In this document: in pieces, positions 6,062-10,919 of the stretch
How positions within the stretch are numbered: the stretch's first letter is position 1
Layout of the letters: each line of letters begins with the position of its first letter
Source of the DNA: Methylococcaceae bacterium
GTDB lineage: Bacteria > Pseudomonadota > Gammaproteobacteria > Methylococcales > Methylomonadaceae
Assembly (NCBI GenBank): GCA_947505055.1
Contig: CANNLO010000148.1
Location: 1-10,919, forward strand
Direction of reading: 5' to 3'
Length of the DNA: 10,919 nt
Notes under the pieces: model-generated
Database searches by the model: none
What the model was told of the DNA's origin: nothing
Seen by the model: the letters and a program-made list of their open reading frames with translations, nothing else
Position numbers and translations under genes: made by a program

Positions 6062-7345
6062 ATGGCAAAGTTATCAGACAGGCAGATTCAATCAGCCAAG
6101 ACTAAAGATAAAGATTTGTTTCTCAGCGATGGTGGTGGGTTGTATTTGCGTATTCGCAACTCTGGTGCAAAGGTTTGGCTTTACCGATACAAAGTTGCTA
6201 ATACTACGCGCTGGTATGAGATAGGCACATATCCAGACTTGGCTTTGGTAAACGCCAGACAAAAATCAGCTAATTTGACGGCAGGGCGACGAAAAGGTAT
6301 TGATCCTGTTGAGAAACAAAAGGCTGAAGAGGTTCATCGTGCGGCTGAGGAACTAAAAGCGCAGTCACAACTTACCATTAGAAAATTGATGGCTCGATGG
6401 GAGGTTCATGAACTCAGCACACGTAAGGATAAAGGATCTGAGGTAAAAAGAAGCTTTGAAAAAGATGTACTTCCAGCAATTGGTGATGTTGATGTAAATA
6501 AAATCACGAGGGCTATGATTGTTAAGATACTTGATACCGTAGTTTTACGTGGAGCACCCATTATTGCGCGCAATATGTTGGGAGATATTCGTCAAATGTT
6601 TAATTTTGCGATACAACGTGAGTTAGTAGAGCATGATCCAACTAGCCACTTAAAGCGGGATGATTTTGGTAAGAAGCTGGAACGAGATCGTGTTTTAAGT
6701 GATGATGAACTTAAAGTATTACCCATTAAATTGGCTACTGCAGGAATTGCTAAACAAAGTGAAGCTTCGATTTGGATATTGCTTTCAACCTGTTGCCGTG
6801 TAGGTGAGATTTCTCAAGCCAAGTGGTGTGATGTCGATTTGCTTAAAGGCATCTGGCGCATCCCCCCCGAGAATTCTAAAAATGCAAAGTCACATACTGT
6901 ATATCTTTCAAAATTTGCCATTGAAAAATTTAATGAATTGCTAAAATTGGCTGAGAGTAGTCCTTGGGTTTTACCAGCTAGCCATAAACAGGGCCATGTT
7001 TGCACTAAGTCACTAGCTAAACAAATTGGGGATAGGCAACGTGGTGAAAAACCACCTATGGCCTGTCGTAGTAAAAATATCAATGCCCTTGAGTTGGAGG
7101 GGGGCAAATGGACTCCCCACGATCTTAGGCGCACGGGTGCCACAATAATGGGGGTGCTAGGTGTAAGGCCGGATGTGATTGAAAAATGCCTTAACCACGT
7201 AGAGCAAAATAGAATGGTACGTACCTATCAACGCCAGAAGCTTGAAGTTGAGCAACAAGCCGCGTGGAAACTGTTAGGAGACCATTTGGATTCGTTGAAA
7301 AGTGAAGTTGAACAATTGAAAGAATCGGATACTCCATATGGCTAG
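6062..7345 (+). CDS. int: P4-type tyrosine integrase (DUF4102 N-terminus) of the right element
   Basis: The 427-aa protein starts with the arm-binding domain typical of P4-like integrases (LSDRQIQSAK, then LFLSDGGGLYLRIRNSGAKVW), which usually insert islands and satellites into tRNA genes. The catalytic domain shows Arg246 in STCCRVGEI, a lysine at 273 or 276, His353 and Arg356 in HDLRRTGAT, His379 in LNHV and the nucleophile Tyr389 in RTYQR. All active-site positions are filled. The ATG at 6062 is preferred over an in-frame GTG at 6038 because the family begins MAKLSD-like and the GTG falls within the direct repeats; the ribosome site is weak (AGGG). It reads away from the tRNA fragment 166 bp upstream. 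Its end overlaps the next start codon by 8 bp, so the pair is coupled. Confidence 0.93.
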   Translation: MAKLSDRQIQSAKTKDKDLFLSDGGGLYLRIRNSGAKVWLYRYKVANTTRWYEIGTYPDLALVNARQKSANLTAGRRKGIDPVEKQKAEEVHRAAEELKAQSQLTIRKLMARWEVHELSTRKDKGSEVKRSFEKDVLPAIGDVDVNKITRAMIVKILDTVVLRGAPIIARNMLGDIRQMFNFAIQRELVEHDPTSHLKRDDFGKKLERDRVLSDDELKVLPIKLATAGIAKQSEASIWILLSTCCRVGEISQAKWCDVDLLKGIWRIPPENSKNAKSHTVYLSKFAIEKFNELLKLAESSPWVLPASHKQGHVCTKSLAKQIGDRQRGEKPPMACRSKNINALELEGGKWTPHDLRRTGATIMGVLGVRPDVIEKCLNHVEQNRMVRTYQRQKLEVEQQAAWKLLGDHLDSLKSEVEQLKESDTPYG

Positions 7346-7850
7346 AGCACCTCAAGCACCTATATCACCTCCACTAACAAAAGCACAGATTGCGAAATAC
7401 AAGACTATCATTCAAGATCAGATTGATCTTTATGAAAAGATTAGGGTCGACTATAAACTAGATATTAATGGCTTAGATCCTGAAAGCAGGCTGGTTATAG
7501 GGTCACTTGACGTTAATCCCCTGAGTGGTGAAACTGAACCATTAGATGAATCAAAGGCGAGATTTTATATTGAAAGATGCCGTGATGTATTGACTGATGA
7601 AAAGGTCGAGCCTGAAATTGTTAGTAAAGTAATTGAATGGGCTCATGCAGGATCGCCAAAGTCTCGTGGCCCAAAAAATGTAAAAAAATGTGATTTATCA
7701 ATAGCGACTCTTATAGTTGGCCTTATGTTGCAGGATGGCATTGGTAAGTCTGTAGCCGTTCAATTTGCTTCAGATCAGCTTGGTGTTTCTGAAGCCAGCT
7801 TATGGCCATATATATCAAACTTTATGGACTCTATTAATTACGAGAATTAG
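7338..7850 (+). CDS. Unknown 170-aa protein coupled to the integrase
   Basis: I do not recognise the family. The protein is hydrophilic, with a Pro-rich start (APQAPISPPLTK), a helical middle, a basic linker SPKSRGPKNVKK (about 106-117), and a C-terminal block SIATLIVGLMLQDGIGKSVAVQFASDQLGVSEASLWPYI, written here only as a positional guide (about 121-159), that looks like a helix-turn-helix. The start lies inside the last codons of the integrase (7338-7345 overlap), implying translational coupling. A DNA-binding accessory to integration or regulation is a reasonable inference from position and the possible HTH, no more. Confidence 0.7.
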   Translation: MARAPQAPISPPLTKAQIAKYKTIIQDQIDLYEKIRVDYKLDINGLDPESRLVIGSLDVNPLSGETEPLDESKARFYIERCRDVLTDEKVEPEIVSKVIEWAHAGSPKSRGPKNVKKCDLSIATLIVGLMLQDGIGKSVAVQFASDQLGVSEASLWPYISNFMDSINYEN

Positions 7851-7880
7851 CGGAGTGAATGTAAGTATCTAAAAGAACAA

Positions 7881-7918
7881 AGTCATGACTTCATTGTTTT
7901 TTCGGAGTATGTCATGAC
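7881..7918. promoter_or_regulatory. Paired GTCATGAC palindromes before the AlpA-like gene
   Basis: The palindrome GTCATGAC occurs at 7882-7889 (within AGTCATGACT) and at 7911-7918, 29 bp apart, and both copies are followed by a TTCATT sequence. The second copy contains the start codon of the AlpA-like gene at 7914. This is the layout of an autoregulatory operator, probably bound by the AlpA-like protein or its neighbour. Confidence 0.45.
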
Positions 7919-8165
7919 ATTTCATTCACTATCAACCAGCGAACCATTCGCCAAATTCGACCGCATTTGCAGAGAGAAAGAGCGCCGCAATATTACTGGC
8001 GTTTCCTCTGTTCAGTGGTGGCGTAACGAGCGCTCTGGCACCGTTCCCCGCCGTATATCTATAGGCATTAGATCAGTTGGCTGGCGCATGTCAGAACTGC
8101 AGGCTTGGGTTCGAGGTGAGTGGTCTGCTCCCAAAGCATCAGTAGCAGGAGAGCAATCATGCTAA
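7914..8165 (+). CDS. alpA: AlpA-family regulator
   Basis: This 83-aa protein shows the AlpA/MerR-like HTH: a recognition segment ITGVSSVQWWRNERSGTVPRR (about 27-47), then GIRSVGWRMSELQAWVRG, the family's usual W-rich wing. AlpA-type proteins activate or repress integrase, excision and replication genes of P4-like islands; in Gram-negative PICIs an AlpA-like protein is a core regulator. GGAG seven bases upstream of the ATG supports the start. Its stop (8163-8165) overlaps the start of the primase gene (8159), so it heads the replication operon. The paired palindromes at its start suggest self-control. The gene symbol indicates the family, not proven orthology. Confidence 0.85.
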   Translation: MTFHSLSTSEPFAKFDRICREKERRNITGVSSVQWWRNERSGTVPRRISIGIRSVGWRMSELQAWVRGEWSAPKASVAGEQSC

Positions 8166-8704
8166 CTCCCGACGTTCCAATGGCCGAGTCATTTCTCCAC
8201 ATTTTAGATCCTGAAGGCGAATTTACTTTTCAGGTATTTCCAGAAGCTAAAACCAGTACAGCCAGACCAAGAGTATTGCACGGCACCCTTGCAAAGCATG
8301 CAGACGCATTGATTGAGTCAAACAAGCAAGGTGCGGGTGTTTTCGTTATGGTAAACAAAGGCGATGGAATTATCCATGAAGGCGTCAAGAGCTGCCGTAC
8401 CGCTGCAAATGTTGTTTCAGTACGCGCTGTTTTCGTTGACTTAGATGGCGCTCCATTAGGCCCAGTGCTTGATTTTGGCTTACTACCAACAATGGTTGTG
8501 AGTAGCAGTCCTGACCGTTGGCATGCCTATTGGCTTATTTCAGATTGCCCTCTTGAAACCTTTGGCCCAACACAACAGCGACTTGCTGCGATGTTCAATG
8601 GAGATCCATCTGTAAGTGATCTACCACGTGTCATGCGATTACCGGGGTTTTATCACCTTAAAGGTGAGCCATTCATGTCAAAAATTGATTACGTCAAGGA
8701 GTAA
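8159..8704 (+). CDS. RepB-like primase, catalytic domain
   Basis: This 181-aa protein has the archaeo-eukaryotic primase fold signatures of the RepB/prim-pol group: the metal site FVDLDG (Asp94, Asp96), the SSPDRWHAYW block (116-125) with His122, and LPRVMRLPGFYHLKGEPF (155-172). It would make primers for element replication. The ATG at 8159 is chosen because GGAG (8148-8151) lies 7 nt upstream; an open frame from 8120 is longer but adds an unrelated leader inside alpA. In related elements this domain is often fused to PriCT and helicase domains; here it ends at TAA (8702-8704) just where the linker to those domains would begin, and the next gene starts two bases later. Its AAGGAG (8696-8701) serves the helicase gene. 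Confidence 0.88.
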   Translation: MLTPDVPMAESFLHILDPEGEFTFQVFPEAKTSTARPRVLHGTLAKHADALIESNKQGAGVFVMVNKGDGIIHEGVKSCRTAANVVSVRAVFVDLDGAPLGPVLDFGLLPTMVVSSSPDRWHAYWLISDCPLETFGPTQQRLAAMFNGDPSVSDLPRVMRLPGFYHLKGEPFMSKIDYVKE

Positions 8705-8706
8705 TT

Positions 8707-10149
8707 ATGCCAATCGTTTACAAAATAAATGAAATAACGGATATGTTGGTTGCTGCTAATCAGCCAGACATAACGTACCCACAGTATCAATTAAATCATA
8801 TTGATTCTGCAAGTATGTTGTACACATCACCGGAACCACAGAAGGTTTGTGGTGATGGTGAGAGGACTGCACACCTTACCAAACTTGCTGGCAAGTGGAT
8901 TGCTGAGGGTCGTGAGTTCAATGAGGTGATAATGCTGGCTCAAGGCTGGAATGCAAACAATACGCCGCCACTAGATACTGCAAAAGTAAGCAGTACGTGC
9001 GCAAGTATATTAAAGACACATCAACGCAATCACCCCAATAACCCTATTGGTTTTGATAGCACCAATATTCAGCCGCTATTTCCACTAAATGAGGCGCTGG
9101 TCGGACCTTTCCTAACAACAGATCCTCCGCCAAGGAGGTGGCTACTTAATGATATGCTGCCCTTTGGAAAGGTCGGCCTTGTTATAGCCCCCGGTGGCAC
9201 AGGTAAAAGCCAATTTTTACTTCAACTATGTATAAGCATTGCAACTGGCGTACAACTATGCAATTGCTGGGATGTAGGAGAATCAGGTGGTGTTTTGGCA
9301 CTCTTTTCCGAAGATGATGATGAAGAAATACATCGCCGATTACGCAACATTTCGGACATGCTTCTATGTCCAATATTGGGGCATCACACTTCACTAACAA
9401 ACAACCTGTACATTAAATCAATGGTTGGCCAAAACAATCAGATGACATCATCGTTGCCATCAGGTGGAGTTAAAGGTACTGATTACGCTGACAGGTTAAT
9501 CTTAACGGCTCAAGGTATCAAAGACCTTAAGCTTATTGTTATAGATCCAGCCTCACGTTTCCGTGGTGGAGTTGAAAACTCAGCTGAAGATACGACACGT
9601 TTTGTTGAGCAACTTGAATATGTCAGCAAAAAGTTGGGTATAACTGTGCTGGTTGTTCACCACGCGAACAAAGGTAGTATGAATGCCAACGAAACAAGCC
9701 AGAGTGCTGCGAGAGGCTCAAGCGCATTAACAGATGGCGTTAGGTGGCAGATGAACTTACAAACAATGAGTTCTAATGAAGCTAAAAAAATCGGTATTGA
9801 TGACAAAGTAAAGCGCAATTATGTAATGGCTGAGATTACTAAAAATAATTACGCTAAACCACAATCCCCTGTATGTTTAATGCGTGATAACTTTGGAATA
9901 TTGACTAGCACTGCGGGGCACTTGCAAACAAAAATTAAAAGTTTAATGGCCAATATAATCACTGCAATAAGAGCGGAAGCGGCCAATAATAAGTTTCATT
10001 CTGCTACTGGGTTTGAGAATACATTTGGAGGTGAAACTGGACCACTTAAGACCGGAAAAGTAGCTGTAAGGAATGCGTTAAAAGAAGCGCTGGATAGTGG
10101 GCAAATTATTAAAAACAGTAAGAATAAACTTGAAATCCCGACACCCTGA
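8707..10149 (+). CDS. RepA-like replicative helicase with N-terminal PriCT domain
   Basis: The 480-aa protein is a RecA-fold hexameric helicase. Walker A is GGTGKS (163-168), an acidic strand SEDDDEE follows at 201-207, Walker B is LIVID (276-280), a sensor-like HH is at 318-319, and RGSSALTDGVRW (336-347) is the conserved segment that follows in AAA_25/RepA proteins. Residues 48-105 (GERTAHLTKLAGKW through LAQGWNANNTPPLD) match a primase C-terminal (PriCT-1) domain, which normally belongs to the primase chain. A strong AAGGAG five bases upstream and the two-base gap from the primase stop indicate coupled translation and probably a two-part primase-helicase. Helicase and primase together make the element's replication independent of a helper. 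The TATCGG repeats just downstream may be its origin. Confidence 0.88.
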   Translation: MPIVYKINEITDMLVAANQPDITYPQYQLNHIDSASMLYTSPEPQKVCGDGERTAHLTKLAGKWIAEGREFNEVIMLAQGWNANNTPPLDTAKVSSTCASILKTHQRNHPNNPIGFDSTNIQPLFPLNEALVGPFLTTDPPPRRWLLNDMLPFGKVGLVIAPGGTGKSQFLLQLCISIATGVQLCNCWDVGESGGVLALFSEDDDEEIHRRLRNISDMLLCPILGHHTSLTNNLYIKSMVGQNNQMTSSLPSGGVKGTDYADRLILTAQGIKDLKLIVIDPASRFRGGVENSAEDTTRFVEQLEYVSKKLGITVLVVHHANKGSMNANETSQSAARGSSALTDGVRWQMNLQTMSSNEAKKIGIDDKVKRNYVMAEITKNNYAKPQSPVCLMRDNFGILTSTAGHLQTKIKSLMANIITAIRAEAANNKFHSATGFENTFGGETGPLKTGKVAVRNALKEALDSGQIIKNSKNKLEIPTP

Positions 10150-10165
10150 TGCCATCGCGATACTT

Positions 10166-10272
10166 GTCGGGTATCGGACTAATTATTAATAAAATCAATG
10201 AGTTAAGTCCGATAGCCGACACCACAGGTATCGGACTTATTTCCCTTTAAAATCAACGACTTGATACCCGAT
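10166..10272. repeat. Cluster of TATCGG-containing repeats, candidate replication origin
   Basis: GTCGGGTATCGGACT (10166-10180) is matched in inverse, with one mismatch, by AGTCCGATAGCCGAC (10206-10220). TATCGGACTTA (10229-10239) is a perfect 11-bp inverse of TAAGTCCGATA (10204-10214). GATACCCGA (10263-10271) is the inverse of TCGGGTATC (10167-10175). The spacers are AT-rich. Iterons beside an AT-rich region and next to primase-helicase genes resemble satellite origins such as that of P4; no function is proven. Confidence 0.45.
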
Positions 10273-10292
10273 GGCCACCTCTATATATATAA

Positions 10293-10309
10293 GCCGCCTA
10301 TCGGGCGGC
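10293..10309. terminator. GC hairpin between the converging helicase and terS genes
   Basis: GCCGCC (10293-10298) pairs with GGCGGC (10304-10309) across loop TATCG. AT-rich tracts lie on both sides, without a clean T-run on either strand, so it may act as a modest two-way terminator. The loop carries another TATCGG copy (10299-10304). Confidence 0.6.
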
Positions 10310-10344
10310 ATATTATTGTAAATATATATTTTTATTTTGGCTGA

Positions 10345-10755
10345 TTAATCTTCGGCCAAAAGCAGCTCCAATTCGGCCGTACTCATTTGCTGCAACCGCT
10401 TTTGAAACTCAGGATAATCACTCGGCTGTTTTTCTTTACGATCAGGCGCGGCTGTGAAACCAAGCATTTTACTGATTTGGCTCATACCTTGAATCATGGC
10501 ACTGGGATTATTCATTGCCTTTGCCATTGACACCCCATCTAGCAGCACTTTTAAAGCCTGCTGGCGGGTCATTTTAAGCTTGCTGGCATCATTAACTTGC
10601 TGCTCTTTAATAAGGGCTTGAATGGACGGTTTGGCTAGGTTCTCAGTGGCAATCTGCTTCGAAGATTTAGGGCTATATCCAGATCTAATTGCAGCAGCCG
10701 TACCATTAAAATCAAGTAAGTAATTTTCCACGAACAGCATTTGCTTTGGTGTCAT
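10345..10755 (-). CDS. terS: Phage terminase small subunit (Terminase_2 type)
   Basis: The 136-aa protein begins MTPKQMLFVENYLLDFNGTA and continues AAIRSGYSPKSSKQIATENL, the HTH signature of TerS proteins that recognise packaging sites and form a ring that feeds DNA to the large subunit. The C-terminal part (QMSTAELELLLAED) is an acidic helix. The gene is on the minus strand, convergent with the helicase, with a moderate ribosome site (AGGG eight bases upstream). A TATAAA at 10781-10786 could be its -10. No large terminase or other phage structural gene is visible. In PICI satellites a lone terS redirects a helper phage's packaging to the island; a prophage remnant is the alternative, since the genes to the right are not in view. 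Confidence 0.88.
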   Translation of the reverse strand: MTPKQMLFVENYLLDFNGTAAAIRSGYSPKSSKQIATENLAKPSIQALIKEQQVNDASKLKMTRQQALKVLLDGVSMAKAMNNPSAMIQGMSQISKMLGFTAAPDRKEKQPSDYPEFQKRLQQMSTAELELLLAED

Positions 10756-10919
10756 GATTGCGCCCTTAATAACAATGTTTTTTATATGGTTATTTTAATC
10801 TAATCCTACCTGGCTGTCAGCCTTGCAGTGAGCTAATGTGGCAAGTTTGCTAAACACCCCATTACAAGCTACTATAGTTTTCAAAGGTTGATTTTGAAAT
10901 AATCTATGAACAAACAACA
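10756..10919. other. Region upstream of terS at the right edge
   Basis: No supported gene lies here. It holds a palindrome GGCTGTCAGCC (10812-10822) about 57 bp upstream of the terS start, a possible operator, and on the plus strand TATAGT (10873-10878) followed by an ATG at 10906 with no ribosome site. That ATG (MNKQ at the edge) could open a divergent gene, but four codons are not enough to call it. Confidence 0.35.

Larger units (their letters stand above)
5851..10919. mobile_element. Phage satellite, PICI-like (left part)
   Basis: Integrase, AlpA-like regulator, primase, helicase, candidate iterons and terS in sequence, without capsid or tail genes, match the Gram-negative PICI plan. The convergent orientation of terS is not the usual layout. 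The right boundary and any helper-interference genes are outside the window. Confidence 0.6.

Noticed and set aside
8120..8158. Upstream extension of the primase start
   Set aside because: The 13 added residues lie inside alpA and show no family match, while ATG 8159 has a well-placed GGAG.
10810..10828. LexA-type SOS box before terS
   Set aside because: No CTG and CAG pair has the required 10-bp spacing; only the short GGCTGTCAGCC palindrome remains.
1..10919. CRISPR array or insertion sequence
   Set aside because: No regularly spaced repeats with unique spacers, no transposase gene and no terminal inverted repeats were seen.

Overview
The window looks like mobile accessory DNA from a moderately AT-rich gammaproteobacterium. 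A Moraxellaceae-like host is possible, but that is a guess from base composition and gene style; no host marker gene is present. Every recognisable gene belongs to mobile elements or their cargo. Two elements appear to abut at 5851-5895, a 45-nt piece of a tRNA-Arg(ACG) gene. The piece runs exactly from the anticodon loop to the CCA end and lacks the 5' half.

Left element (about 1-5850): its cargo is a type II restriction-modification locus. An Eco47II-family endonuclease gene (minus strand, 858 down to 122) diverges from a C5-cytosine methyltransferase (978-2255) that carries an N-terminal MerR-like DNA-binding domain. The endonuclease is out of frame as written: a 14-bp tandem repeat (306-340) sits where the frame breaks, and removing one 14-bp unit restores a full 240-residue protein. 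A partial gene runs off the left edge behind the endonuclease. An unrecognised 281-aa gene follows the methyltransferase. The backbone is a tightly packed set: a Rep_trans-type rolling-circle initiator (3238-4560), an excisionase-like HTH protein (4560-4898) and a tyrosine integrase (4769-5806). The last two overlap out of frame by 130 bp. A terminator hairpin and the tRNA fragment follow.

Right element (about 5851 to beyond 10919): a P4-type tyrosine integrase (6062-7345), an unrecognised small protein, an AlpA-like regulator, a primase and a PriCT/RepA-like helicase encoded as two adjacent genes, a cluster of TATCGG repeats that could be a replication origin, a hairpin terminator and, convergent from the right, a terminase small subunit (10755-10345). 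Integrase, AlpA, primase-helicase and TerS are the hallmark set of phage satellites of the PICI type. The rest of the element lies outside the window.

Inferred working model: the left element is an integrative element that replicates by rolling circle and spreads or persists with a restriction system whose nuclease may be switched by repeat-length change. The right one is a phage satellite that replicates with its own primase-helicase and redirects a helper phage's packaging through TerS. Counting GGNCC (the site of characterised Eco47II/Sau96I relatives) by eye gives one copy in the left 5.85 kb and six in the right 5.07 kb, which fits separate histories.
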